From: DATFJT01 sp965230755
GTDB lineage: Bacteria > Bacteroidota > Bacteroidia > Chitinophagales > Saprospiraceae
NCBI GenBank assembly: GCA_965230755.1
Contig: CBDDLT010000003.1
Location: 186,001 to 250,000, forward strand
DNA length: 64,000 nucleotides
Direction of reading: 5' to 3'
Made by a program: the position numbers and the translations under genes. Positions within the stretch are counted from its first letter, which is position 1, and each line of letters opens with the position of its first letter. The notes under the pieces are model-generated. The model ran no database searches. It worked only from the letters and a program-made list of their open reading frames with translations, and was not told where the DNA came from. Of the stretch, positions 1-8,642 are shown piece by piece.

Positions 1-284
1 CCTTCATTACCAGTCGGATATTTGGTGTACAGGTATTCCGCGACGATGGATCCAAGTATGGCGTCTCCCAGATACTCCAGTCGTTCGTTATTTTCTAAGG
101 AAGACTGACTTTCTGCAAGAATTTCAAACCCATTGCCCGATGAAGACTTATGGGAAAAGGCCAGTTTGTATAAGAATAACTTCCTGGGATAAATACCAAT
201 TAATGTATAGATGCGCTTGGCTAAATCTCTTTCTTTAGCTAAAAACTGATTGTATAGTCCTCTTGGATGCAATGAGGAAATCAT
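1..284 (-). CDS. rnc: Ribonuclease III, N-terminal part (cut by window start)
   Basis: RNase III is the double-strand-specific endoribonuclease that processes rRNA precursors and other structured RNAs. About 94 codons are visible, reading leftward off the window edge. The family signature NERLEYLGDAILG is present, with the acidic residues of the catalytic centre, after an N-terminal helix region containing the LAFSHKS stretch typical of the family. The start ATG at 284 overlaps the fabF stop as ATGA, so translation is probably coupled. acpP, fabF and rnc in this order are common in Bacteroidota. The C-terminal dsRNA-binding domain, if present, lies outside the window. Confidence 0.93.
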   Translation of the reverse strand, partial: MISSLHPRGLYNQFLAKERDLAKRIYTLIGIYPRKLFLYKLAFSHKSSSGNGFEILAESQSSLENNERLEYLGDAILGSIVAEYLYTKYPTGNE

Positions 285-1525
285 ATCTTTTTCATTATGA
301 CAGAAGTATTGTGACCTCCAAAACCAAATGTATTGGACATCACTACATTGCAATTTGACTCTTGAGCATGATTCAGTGTTAAATTGAGTTTGGGATCAAT
401 TTCAGGATCAGGGGTACTGTGATTGATTGTAGGAGGAATAAAAGAGTGCTGAATTGCCAAGATACCGGCAATGGCCTCTATCGCTCCTGCGCCACCCAAC
501 AAATGCCCTGTCATTGATTTTGTCGAACTAATATTAAGATCATAGGCATCATCTCCAAAAACCTGTTGAATAGCTTTGATCTCAGCTATATCTCCAAGTG
601 GAGTACTCGTACCATGAACATTAATATAGTCTATATCACTTGTTTTCATCTTTGCGTCCTCAATGGCAAGTTCCATAACCTTTGCAGCCCCTCTACCCTC
701 AGGATGTGGAGCGGTCATGTGATGTGCATCTGCTGTCATTGCTCCTCCCGCAAGCTCCGCCAAAATGGTTGCTCCTCTGGCTACCGCATGATCATATGAT
801 TCCAAGACCAAAGCTCCCGCACCTTCGCCAAGTACAAACCCATCTCTTGTTTTATCAAATGGTCTACTTGCTCTAGCAGGATCGTCATTCCTCAGAGAAA
901 GCGCTTTCATATTATTAAAACCTCCCACTGACAGAACATTTACAGACGCCTCAGAACCTCCAGTTACAACAACATCAGCCCTTCCCATTCTAATATAATC
1001 CATGGAGTTAATCAAAGAATGTGAAGAGGAAGCACAAGCAGAAACCGTCGAGTAGTTAATGCCTCTAAGGTCATACTTCATACTGATCAATCCCGCGGAT
1101 ATATCAATGATCAATTTTGGTATCATAAACGGACTAAATCGAGGGACTTCTTCTCCGCCTCTGACGTATTCCGCGTACTCCTTTTCCAAGGTAGTCATTC
1201 CACCAATACCAGAGCCCCAAATAACCCCGCATCGATCTTTATTCACTTTTTCAAAATCCAATCCTGAATGGCTTATCGCCTCATCAACAGCTGCTAAAGC
1301 CAATTGACAAAATCGATCCATTCTATTGGCCTCTCTTCTTCCGAAAACTTCGAAGGCATCAAAATTCTTGACTTCACAAGCAAATTTGGTTTTGAGATGG
1401 GTAGAATCGACAAGCGTAATTGGAGCAGATCCACTTCGCCCCGTCTTCAATCCCTCCAGGTACTCTTCTATATTATTCCCTATGGGCGTCAAAGCACCAA
1501 TCCCAGTAACAACTACTCTATTCAT
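281..1525 (-). CDS. fabF: 3-oxoacyl-[acyl-carrier-protein] synthase II
   Basis: Condensing enzyme of type II fatty acid synthesis, joining malonyl-ACP to the growing acyl-ACP in the cytosol. The thiolase-fold Cys-His-His triad is visible: Cys164 in SACASSSHS, His304 in VHGTSTPLGD and His341 in TGHLLGG. At 414 aa it has normal family length. The reading frame is open for 17 codons further upstream, but the protein family begins at MNRVVVTGIG, so the ATG at 1525 is chosen. It lies downstream of acpP, which encodes its carrier protein, across a hairpin at 1663-1705, and its stop overlaps the rnc start. Confidence 0.96.
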   Translation of the reverse strand: MNRVVVTGIGALTPIGNNIEEYLEGLKTGRSGSAPITLVDSTHLKTKFACEVKNFDAFEVFGRREANRMDRFCQLALAAVDEAISHSGLDFEKVNKDRCGVIWGSGIGGMTTLEKEYAEYVRGGEEVPRFSPFMIPKLIIDISAGLISMKYDLRGINYSTVSACASSSHSLINSMDYIRMGRADVVVTGGSEASVNVLSVGGFNNMKALSLRNDDPARASRPFDKTRDGFVLGEGAGALVLESYDHAVARGATILAELAGGAMTADAHHMTAPHPEGRGAAKVMELAIEDAKMKTSDIDYINVHGTSTPLGDIAEIKAIQQVFGDDAYDLNISSTKSMTGHLLGGAGAIEAIAGILAIQHSFIPPTINHSTPDPEIDPKLNLTLNHAQESNCNVVMSNTFGFGGHNTSVIMKKI

Positions 1526-1662
1526 TCTTAAGTTTTCTAGAAACGAACAATCGTGATTAAATAAGTTCAAGATCAAATTCGCCTTCTAATCTAGGCAAAT
1601 TTCATAACAATCGCTTAAAATCAATTTAGAAATTCTAAGGAAGGAGTGAAGGGGAAAAATAA

Positions 1663-1705
1663 AAGGGGTTTAAACCAAAAACACTTTTTTTACCTTAAAC
1701 CCCTT
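1663..1705 (-). terminator. Hairpin between acpP and fabF (terminator or attenuator)
   Basis: Eleven-base perfect inverted repeat (AAGGGGTTTAA with TTAAACCCCTT) around a 21-nt loop. Read on the minus strand it follows the acpP stop by about a dozen bases and is followed by TTTTATTTTT, the form of an intrinsic terminator. Because fabF and rnc follow on the same strand with no clear promoter seen, it may act as a partial terminator that keeps acpP transcripts in excess. That role is inference. Confidence 0.65.
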
Positions 1706-1716
1706 AACCGAATTAT

Positions 1717-1950
1717 TTATTTATCTGCGGATAATAATTCTATAGCATCTCCAACAGTTTGAATTTTTTCAGCTTGCTCATCCGGAATTGACATATCAAA
1801 TTCCTTTTCGAATTCCATAATTAACTCAACTGTGTCAAGAGAGTCAGCACCTAAATCATTAGTAAAACTGGCTTCTGGAGTTACTTGGGATTCATCTACT
1901 CCCAACTTGTCAATAATGATTTTTGTAACTCTTTCTGAAATTTCTGACAT
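1717..1950 (-). CDS. acpP: Acyl carrier protein
   Basis: Small acidic carrier (77 aa) that holds acyl chains on a 4'-phosphopantetheine arm during fatty acid synthesis. The attachment site is Ser37 in GADSLDTVEL, the standard ACP motif, and the four-helix pattern and length fit the family exactly. It is the first gene of a leftward acpP-fabF-rnc group. A -7 promoter element lies about 60 bases upstream on the same strand, and a hairpin directly follows the gene. Confidence 0.97.
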   Translation of the reverse strand: MSEISERVTKIIIDKLGVDESQVTPEASFTNDLGADSLDTVELIMEFEKEFDMSIPDEQAEKIQTVGDAIELLSADK

Positions 1951-2010
1951 ACGATTATATTACTTTATTAAAAATAAGATGTGCAAATAAAAACAAAATG
2001 CTTATTTCCA

Positions 2011-2018
2011 CAAAGATA
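2011..2018 (-). promoter_or_regulatory. Putative acpP promoter -7 element
   Basis: On the minus strand this reads TATCTTTG, an exact fit to the Bacteroidota -7 consensus TAnnTTTG. It would give a leader of about 55 nt before acpP. No TTTG -33 box is found at the usual 19-20 base spacing, so the call rests on the -7 element alone. Confidence 0.45.
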
Positions 2019-2130
2019 TAATTCAAGTTTTCGAGAGAATAGTTCCTTTTTTTTGAGATATTTTCTCGATAAAGTGAATTATTTATTCATCATTTAATGT
2101 TGTGATACTCCGATTGTGGGCTTATTATTC

Positions 2131-2138
2131 TATTTTTG
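2131..2138 (+). promoter_or_regulatory. Putative pyk promoter -7 element
   Basis: TATTTTTG matches TAnnTTTG and ends 22 bases before the pyk ATG. No -33 box is evident at the right distance. Confidence 0.4.
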
Positions 2139-2160
2139 CTCTTTCAACTGACCAGTTAAA

Positions 2161-3603
2161 ATGACTCTTCAAATAAATCAAAATCAAAATACAAAGATCG
2201 TTGCAACCATTGGACCTTCGTCCAGTAGTTATGACACTCTGATTGACCTAGTTCGAGAAGGAGTTGATGTATTTCGGCTTAATTTTTCTCATGGTAACTA
2301 TGAAGATCATCGCAAGGTTATTGATAGAATCATTAAAATCAGAGAGAGGCACGATGTCTTTGTAGGAATTTTAGCAGATCTCCAAGGACCAAAGCTTAGA
2401 GTAGGTGAAATTGAGAGCAATGCCTTACTCCTAAAGAAGGGAGAAGAAGTAATATTCACTAATAAGCCTACCTTGGGAACACACGAAGGCATTTATATGA
2501 GCTACGATCAATTTGCTCAGGATGTAAAAGTTGGAGAAAGGATTCTAGTTGATGACGGCAAATTGGTCCTTGAAGTTTTAGAAACCAATAAGACCAATGA
2601 GGTTAGACTCAAGGTAATATTTGGAGGAATTTTAAGTTCGAACAAAGGGGTTAATCTTCCAGAAACCAATATATCCCAACCTAGCTTAACCGAAAAAGAC
2701 CTGAATGACTTAGAATTTATTTTAGGAATTCCGGAAGTAAATTGGGTCGCACTTTCGTTCGTTAGAAAGGCAAAGGATATAACCGATTTGCGTAAGAAGA
2801 TCAAGGAAGCCAAGCACAATGCAAAAATCATAGCTAAGATCGAAAAACCGGAGGCGGTTAAAAATATTGATGCTATTATCAAGGCATCTGATGCGATTAT
2901 GATTGCCAGAGGTGATTTAGGCGTGGAAATACCCTTAGAGGAATTGCCCTTTGTTCAAAAGAACATCATAAGGAAGTGCTTAGCGGCAACCACTCCGGTG
3001 GTCGTAGCTACTCAGATGATGGAGAGTATGATCACCAACCCCTCTCCAACCAGAGCGGAAACTACTGATGTTGCCAATGCAGTGATGGAGGGAACAGATG
3101 CTGTAATGCTGAGTGGAGAAACTTCGATCGGTAAACATCCTGCTCGAGTAGTAAAAGCAATGATGAATATTATTACTGAAGCTGAGAAACATTTGGATGT
3201 TGAACACCTGCTTCCGGAGCCTGATCCAAAATCTCCAACTTTTTTATCTGATGCAGTCTGCTTCAACGCAGCTAAAATTGCCAAGGACATCAACGCAAAA
3301 GCGATCGTTGGAATGACTACCTCAGGTTATACCGCATTTAAGGTATCTAGTAACAGACCTCCGTGCGTGATTTATATTTTTTCTGATCAAATCGATAATC
3401 TGGCGGCTTTATCTCTTGTTTGGGGTGTGAGGACTTTGGTTTATAAGAAATTTACGACAACCGATGAAACGATTTCAGATGTTGTGAAGATTCTTTCTGA
3501 GAAGGGTTATGTTGAAAAAGGAGATGTTCTTATCAATACCGGTAGTATGCCTATCGTCAAAAGATATAGAACAAATATGTTAAAAGTAACCCTTGTGGAT
3601 TAA
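2161..3603 (+). CDS. pyk: Pyruvate kinase
   Basis: Final ATP-forming step of glycolysis, phosphoenolpyruvate plus ADP to pyruvate. The N-terminal TIM-barrel start (KIVATIGPSS), the LNFSHG loop, the active-site segment IAKIEKPEA and the signature MIARGDLGVEIP are all present, with a B domain between and the C-terminal allosteric domain ending in a typical beta strand. At 480 aa it is a standard-length bacterial enzyme without the extra C-terminal domain found in some Firmicutes. It is the first gene of a rightward series and is followed 11 bases later by dut. Confidence 0.97.
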   Translation: MTLQINQNQNTKIVATIGPSSSSYDTLIDLVREGVDVFRLNFSHGNYEDHRKVIDRIIKIRERHDVFVGILADLQGPKLRVGEIESNALLLKKGEEVIFTNKPTLGTHEGIYMSYDQFAQDVKVGERILVDDGKLVLEVLETNKTNEVRLKVIFGGILSSNKGVNLPETNISQPSLTEKDLNDLEFILGIPEVNWVALSFVRKAKDITDLRKKIKEAKHNAKIIAKIEKPEAVKNIDAIIKASDAIMIARGDLGVEIPLEELPFVQKNIIRKCLAATTPVVVATQMMESMITNPSPTRAETTDVANAVMEGTDAVMLSGETSIGKHPARVVKAMMNIITEAEKHLDVEHLLPEPDPKSPTFLSDAVCFNAAKIAKDINAKAIVGMTTSGYTAFKVSSNRPPCVIYIFSDQIDNLAALSLVWGVRTLVYKKFTTTDETISDVVKILSEKGYVEKGDVLINTGSMPIVKRYRTNMLKVTLVD

Positions 3604-3614
3604 TGATATGATGT

Positions 3615-4052
3615 ATGATTGAAGTGAAGATTGTTAATAAATCTAATAATCCAAATCCCCATTATGCAACTGATCAAAGTGCAGGGATGGATATTCGGGC
3701 CTTTATAGAAGATCCCATTACGCTTGAGCCAATGGAGAGGGTGCTGGTGCCCACTGGAATATATATAGAACTTCCCCCTGACTGTGAAGCGCAAATGAGG
3801 CCAAGAAGTGGTTTGGCGATCAAACAGGGATTGACCTTATTGAATAGCCCTGGAACCATTGATGCCGACTATAGAGGTGAAATCAAAGTAATTTTGGTCA
3901 ATTTATCCGGGGAAGCACAGACCATAGAATCCGGAGAACGAATCGCTCAAATGGTCATCAAAAAATTCGAACAAATTACCTGGCAAGATGTAGAAACGCT
4001 ATCTGACTCCGATAGAGGAAGTGGCGGATTTGGAAGTACTGGAAAAAAATAA
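3615..4052 (+). CDS. dut: dUTP diphosphatase (dUTPase)
   Basis: Hydrolyses dUTP to dUMP and pyrophosphate, keeping uracil out of DNA and feeding thymidylate synthesis. The trimeric dUTPase motifs appear in order: SAGMDIRA (motif 1), PRSGLA (motif 2), GTIDADYRGEI (motif 3), GERIAQMV (motif 4) and the glycine-rich C-terminal arm RGSGGFGSTG (motif 5). At 145 aa it is full length. It sits 11 bases after pyk and 3 bases before the nucleotidyltransferase, so it is probably co-transcribed. Confidence 0.97.
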   Translation: MIEVKIVNKSNNPNPHYATDQSAGMDIRAFIEDPITLEPMERVLVPTGIYIELPPDCEAQMRPRSGLAIKQGLTLLNSPGTIDADYRGEIKVILVNLSGEAQTIESGERIAQMVIKKFEQITWQDVETLSDSDRGSGGFGSTGKK

Positions 4053-4055
4053 CTT

Positions 4056-5063
4056 ATGAATTTAATTATTCCCATGGCTGGGCGAGGATCTCGTCTAAGA
4101 CCTCACACTTTAACCATACCTAAACCCATGGTACCCGTGGCAGGCAAACCTATTGTTCAACGCTTGGCGGAAGATCTTTCCTCTGCGAATAAAGAACCTT
4201 TTGAGAATATTTCTTTTATCATCGGTGATTTTGGTACTGAGACAGAAGAACAATTGCTTCAAGTTGCCGAGTCTCTTGGGGCAAAAGGTCATATTCATTA
4301 TCAAAAACAACCTTTAGGAACCGCCCATGCCATAGCTTGTGCTGAGGAATTTTTAGAAGGTCCTGTGGTTATTGCATTTGGCGATACACTATTTAAGGCG
4401 ACTATGGATTTCGATGTTAACAAGGATGGAATCATCTGGGCTAAAAGAGTAGAAGACCCCTCCTCTTATGGAGTCCTTGAACTTAATTCTGAAGGAATCA
4501 TAGAAAATTTTGTAGAAAAACCGGAAAAATTTGTTTCGGACTTGGCTATTGCCGGAATTTATTTTGTTGCCGATGGGGAAAACTTAAGGAGCGAAATTAG
4601 GTACTTGATTGACAACGATATTCGTGAGAAAGGAGAATATCAACTGACCAATGCCCTTGAGAATATGAAGCAAAAGGGGGCTAATTTCTATCCTGGGATC
4701 ATCGACGAGTGGTTAGACCTGGGGAACAAGACCAAGTTTGTTTATTCTAACCAGCGCGTTTTAGACCTTAAGCAAAATGATGAAAAGCTTGTAGCTGAAA
4801 CTGCAACACTAGAAAATGCGATCATCATTCCTCCATGTTACATAGGAGAAAAAGTAAAATTAAAGAACTGTATCGTTGGTCCTTACGTAAGTATTGGAAA
4901 AAACAGTACAATATCCAATAGTGTAATTAAAAATAGCGTTGTTCAGAATAGTTCAAATATTCAACATGCAATCATCAATGATTCTATGTTGGGCAACTAT
5001 GTTAATTATACGGGGAAAACGAAAAATGTATCATTTGGTGACTATACAGACTATTCTGATTAA
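4056..5063 (+). CDS. Sugar-phosphate nucleotidyltransferase
   Basis: Activates a sugar-1-phosphate to an NDP-sugar. The N-terminal Rossmann domain opens with the pyrophosphorylase signature MAGRGSRLRPHTLTIPKPM and continues with the substrate-binding strands including AFGDTLF and VEKPEKF. The last quarter of the 335 residues has hexapeptide-like turns (ENAIIIPPCYIGEKV onward), indicating a left-handed beta-helix tail. The family includes RmlA- and GlmU-like enzymes, and the exact sugar and nucleotide cannot be read from sequence alone. In Bacteroidota this gene is often followed by the TPR/DUF4292/M23 trio seen here, suggesting an envelope role. Confidence 0.9.
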   Translation: MNLIIPMAGRGSRLRPHTLTIPKPMVPVAGKPIVQRLAEDLSSANKEPFENISFIIGDFGTETEEQLLQVAESLGAKGHIHYQKQPLGTAHAIACAEEFLEGPVVIAFGDTLFKATMDFDVNKDGIIWAKRVEDPSSYGVLELNSEGIIENFVEKPEKFVSDLAIAGIYFVADGENLRSEIRYLIDNDIREKGEYQLTNALENMKQKGANFYPGIIDEWLDLGNKTKFVYSNQRVLDLKQNDEKLVAETATLENAIIIPPCYIGEKVKLKNCIVGPYVSIGKNSTISNSVIKNSVVQNSSNIQHAIINDSMLGNYVNYTGKTKNVSFGDYTDYSD

Positions 5064-6696
5064 TCAACTCCGCAAGACTTTATCGGCCTTAATCATCGGT
5101 TTCTTATTGACATGTTCAGCTACATCTGTGCATGCCCAGCAACTAATACGGGTTGAGCTAGATCAGCTAGAAGCTCAGGATAAGTTATTGGATGCTTATT
5201 TATTGCTTCAAAAGAACAAACGAAATGAGGCGATTAATCTTTTAAAGAATTTGCAATCCAATTATCCATCCGAAGCCGTTTTCTGCTATGAGCTATCCAA
5301 GATATACTGGGAAGATGGCGATGAAGAAAATGCGCTGGCTTACTTGGACAAGATGTTGCAAAAGGACAATAGTAATCCTTGGTATTTGAGCTATGCGGCT
5401 TTTGTGTATGAAAGTGCCGGTAAAATAGACAAAGCCTTGACCGCCAATATCGGTATGTCAAAAGTAGACAGCATGGATTTTTCTCATGTAGCTCGCGTTG
5501 CTAAAAACTATGCCGACCTAGATCAATTGGATAAAGGAATCCAATTCATCAATAATTATGAGAAGAAACATGGAGAAAGTCGTGCGGCTGTCATAGAGAA
5601 GCATCACTTGTATCATTATAAAAGATCTTTCGACGAGGCAGAACAAGTTGTTAAGGATTGGATACAAAAACATCCTAAGGATATCGAAGCTTTAGAAGTA
5701 CTGGCAGACTTTCAAATCAAACTTAATAAACCGGAAGCTGCCAGTGATACGTACAAGACACTTATAGAAGTAGTTCCGGACCATCGGGATGCACAATTAT
5801 TTTTGTTAGGAAAAGGTGCTTCAGGGTCGAATGAAGATTCTGAAGACTCCTCCTGGTACGAAAGGACAGATGTTGATCTGAACTTAAAGGTGGGTCGAAT
5901 ATTGGGGGACTTGGAAAAAATCAATGACCCTGTCTCAGAAGAATTTGATAGAATTATTGAAAATGCTGCAATTCTTACACATATTCATCCCAATGATGCC
6001 AAATCACATTCATTATTGGCGGATCTATTTTTCTTAAAGGAAGATTATGCGTCGAGTTTAAAGCATTATGAAAATGCTTTGGCTAAAGATCAAACTAAAT
6101 TCGCTCTATGGGAGAATGCACTGGAATCAGCTTATTCGAGTGGGAATGATAAAAAACTATATGAGCTTGCGGAAAATGCATTGCTTTATTTTCCAGATCG
6201 ATTTCTAAGCTTTTATTACATGGCCGTCGCACATTCTAAGAAAAAAGAATATGATGAAGCGCTTTCATTGCTGGATGAAGCCAGATTAATGATAGGTAGC
6301 AATAGTGAAAACACCATTAAATATCTTGGACTTCAGGCAATGACCTCGTCATTTAAGCAAGGAAAGCTTACAGGTACGGATAAAAGTTGGGAGTCCAATC
6401 CTCGACTTGCTGTCATCTCACACTATATTCAAGTCAGATTGAACGCAGAGAACGGAAAAAGCTCAATTAATTCTGCGAAATCCTCTCCGTTTAAATCTCT
6501 TGCCGATGCATGGTCTTATTTTCATCAAAAAGATCTGGATGGCCTTGTAAGTCTGAGTCAAAAAATACTTCCCAATCAAGGCGTGTATAACGAATATTTG
6601 GAGTTGTTAAGTAAACTTTATAAAGAAAAAGGAAATAATGTAGAGGCAGATAAAGTTGTAGAAACACTCTATAAAAGAGGTGCTTTTAAAATTTGA
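5026..6696 (+). CDS. Exported tetratricopeptide-repeat protein
   Basis: Protein of about 556 aa with an N-terminal export signal (hydrophobic core LSALIIGFLLTCSATSVHA, then QQ) followed almost entirely by TPR-type helix pairs, for example DEENALAYLDKMLQKDNSNPW and YASSLKHYENALAKDQTKFA. TPR arrays serve as protein-docking scaffolds, probably periplasmic here. The frame is open from 4939, but the ATG at 5026 gives a plausible signal peptide, although it overlaps the preceding gene by 38 bases. In-frame TTG and GTG codons just downstream (5035, 5038) are alternatives. The partner is unknown; its neighbours suggest outer-envelope assembly. Confidence 0.85.
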   Translation: MYHLVTIQTILINQLRKTLSALIIGFLLTCSATSVHAQQLIRVELDQLEAQDKLLDAYLLLQKNKRNEAINLLKNLQSNYPSEAVFCYELSKIYWEDGDEENALAYLDKMLQKDNSNPWYLSYAAFVYESAGKIDKALTANIGMSKVDSMDFSHVARVAKNYADLDQLDKGIQFINNYEKKHGESRAAVIEKHHLYHYKRSFDEAEQVVKDWIQKHPKDIEALEVLADFQIKLNKPEAASDTYKTLIEVVPDHRDAQLFLLGKGASGSNEDSEDSSWYERTDVDLNLKVGRILGDLEKINDPVSEEFDRIIENAAILTHIHPNDAKSHSLLADLFFLKEDYASSLKHYENALAKDQTKFALWENALESAYSSGNDKKLYELAENALLYFPDRFLSFYYMAVAHSKKKEYDEALSLLDEARLMIGSNSENTIKYLGLQAMTSSFKQGKLTGTDKSWESNPRLAVISHYIQVRLNAENGKSSINSAKSSPFKSLADAWSYFHQKDLDGLVSLSQKILPNQGVYNEYLELLSKLYKEKGNNVEADKVVETLYKRGAFKI

Positions 6697-6702
6697 GAAA
6701 GT

Positions 6703-7464
6703 ATGAGCAAGATTTCATTTCTATTGATTATTCCCTTTCTTTTCATTCTAGGCTCTTGCAATCGAAAAGCGAGTTCATCTATCGACAAACCGGATGAAGT
6801 GGCTGGATTTCAGCAAATGCTGGATCGATTTCAACGTAAAGTCATCGACCCTGAATGGTTTTTTTCCAAAGCGGATGTGAAGTTAGATTTGGAACAATTC
6901 AATACTACAGTAACGGCTAAAATTCTACTTCAGACTGACCAGAGAGCGCTTATAAGTGTTAAAAAATTTGGCGCTGAAATTATGAGAGCCTTTGCATCTC
7001 CGGACTCTGTGATATTGGTTGATCGCTTTAGAAAAAAATACTTTTTCGCTGAGGGCGAAGAAATTAAAAACATGAACTTGCCATTCACTTTTGAAAGTCT
7101 GCAGTCTCTTTTCTTGGGAAATCCTTATCACCAGACCATAGATGATTACTCTATGAACGATACAGGGGCCAGTTTTAAGAGTTATATAGAACCATACGTA
7201 CTGAACTATTTTTTTGATGAGCAATTCTACCTAAGGACTTGTGTATTTGAGAGTGAAGATCAAAGCCAAAAAATAGAATCAAAACTTAATGATTATATTG
7301 AAGTTTCTTCTGATAAAATTTTCAGTAATCAACGAGATATCAGTTGGACTAGCGATGGCAAAACACAGGGAAGTGCAAGTTTGGAATTCAAGAGTATCGA
7401 ACTGGATGTTCCTAGAGAATTTAAAATCTCGATTCCATCTTCCTATGAAAAGATGGAGTTCTAA
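6703..7464 (+). CDS. DUF4292 family lipoprotein
   Basis: The 253-aa product begins with a lipoprotein signal peptide whose lipobox is LGSC, predicting an acylated Cys at about residue 19 and attachment to a membrane facing the periplasm. The body resembles the LolA/LolB-like fold family DUF4292 of Bacteroidota, with beta-strand segments such as VTAKILLQTDQRALISVKKFG. The conserved neighbourhood (TPR protein before, EnvC/M23 protein after, 6-base gap and 20-base overlap) is a known Bacteroidota arrangement. A role in handling lipids or lipoproteins is inferred from the fold only. Confidence 0.85.
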   Translation: MSKISFLLIIPFLFILGSCNRKASSSIDKPDEVAGFQQMLDRFQRKVIDPEWFFSKADVKLDLEQFNTTVTAKILLQTDQRALISVKKFGAEIMRAFASPDSVILVDRFRKKYFFAEGEEIKNMNLPFTFESLQSLFLGNPYHQTIDDYSMNDTGASFKSYIEPYVLNYFFDEQFYLRTCVFESEDQSQKIESKLNDYIEVSSDKIFSNQRDISWTSDGKTQGSASLEFKSIELDVPREFKISIPSSYEKMEF

Positions 7465-8632
7465 TACAGTAATCTGTTTCTTAGGATTTAGTTTTCTATT
7501 GGTATTCTCGCACTCTTCTCATGGCCAGGAGATCGAGAAACTGAAAAGCAAGAAGCAGAGTCTGATCAAAGAAATAGCATCCACCAACAAAATTCTTCAA
7601 TCCACAGAAAGCAAGAAAAAGAATACGCTCAGTGAACTACTAAGCATAAGTAAAAAGATAAATTCTCGTAAGGACCTCCTACATACGATATCAGAAGAGC
7701 TTACAATTTATCGTGACTCTATGAATAATATTCAACAGGAAATAGATATACTGGAAGGATATTTAAAAGGAGTGGAAACAGAGTACGCAAAAATGTCCCA
7801 GCAACTGCTTATTCACGAAAAGATATCCGGAGATCTGCCCTTTGTGTTATCCTCTAAAAATCTGGATGAGCTGAAATTGAGAATTATTTTCCTAAATCAA
7901 TACCAGTCCATTCGAAAGAGACAACTTAAAAACCTGGTTGAGACCATTCATGAATTGCATTTAAGACATACTCAGTTTCAATTCCTTCTTCATAAGAAAG
8001 AATCACTCATCGAAGAAAAAAAGAACCAAGCGGAGTTACTTGAGGAAGAGAGGGAATCACGCAATAATTTGCTAGAAAACTTAAAATCAAAGGAGAAGGA
8101 AATAAGAAAAAAGCTTGAAGCCCAAAATGAAATAGTCGCTCAAATTGATCGGGACATCCAGAAGCTTATAGAAAAGAGCATGGCAGAGAACTCAAGTAAC
8201 GAAGCCCTAGAATTAAGCGCCGTATTTGAGGAAAACAAAGGTCTTTATCCCCCACCACTGACTAATTCTATCGTAATAAGATCATTTGGAGTACAAAATC
8301 ATCCGAGCATTGCCGGGCTTAAAATAAAGAACAACGGTATCGACCTAATGACCGAAAAAAAAGTTCAGATTAGACCTATATTTGACGGTGAAATTCGCGG
8401 TGTGATGAGTGTTCCAGGCTATGGACAAGTAGTACTGATAAGCCACGGATCATACTTCAGCCTCTACGGAAATCTCCTGGCTAAGGAACTTTCGAAAGGA
8501 GATCGCGTTAATGTCTCCACGATAATTGGAGAGACAATAGTACATCCGGAATTTAATCAACACGTTCTTCATTTTGAGCTGTGGAAGGGCAAGCAAAAAT
8601 TAAATCCCGAAAACTGGATCAATTTTAACTAG
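7445..8632 (+). CDS. EnvC-like coiled-coil protein with degenerate LytM (M23) domain
   Basis: About 395 aa: signal peptide (ICFLGFSFLLVFSHSSHG), a long coiled coil over roughly residues 25-250, then a LytM/M23 fold. EnvC proteins activate cell-wall amidases at division. In active M23 peptidases the zinc ligands lie in HxGID and HxH, with another catalytic His in YxHL. Here the equivalents are NNGID (near residue 295), VLHFE and YGNL, so the ligands appear lost and an activator role like that of E. coli EnvC is favoured over peptidase activity. The frame is open from 7289, but the ATG at 7445 is chosen because it gives a clean signal peptide. Confidence 0.88.
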   Translation: MKRWSSNTVICFLGFSFLLVFSHSSHGQEIEKLKSKKQSLIKEIASTNKILQSTESKKKNTLSELLSISKKINSRKDLLHTISEELTIYRDSMNNIQQEIDILEGYLKGVETEYAKMSQQLLIHEKISGDLPFVLSSKNLDELKLRIIFLNQYQSIRKRQLKNLVETIHELHLRHTQFQFLLHKKESLIEEKKNQAELLEEERESRNNLLENLKSKEKEIRKKLEAQNEIVAQIDRDIQKLIEKSMAENSSNEALELSAVFEENKGLYPPPLTNSIVIRSFGVQNHPSIAGLKIKNNGIDLMTEKKVQIRPIFDGEIRGVMSVPGYGQVVLISHGSYFSLYGNLLAKELSKGDRVNVSTIIGETIVHPEFNQHVLHFELWKGKQKLNPENWINFN

Positions 8633-8642
8633 AATAGTATCT

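Noticed and set aside
1059..1556. Overlapping plus-strand frames opposite fabF
   Set aside because: They lie wholly antisense to a strongly conserved enzyme, have no recognisable domains and arise from its codon pattern.
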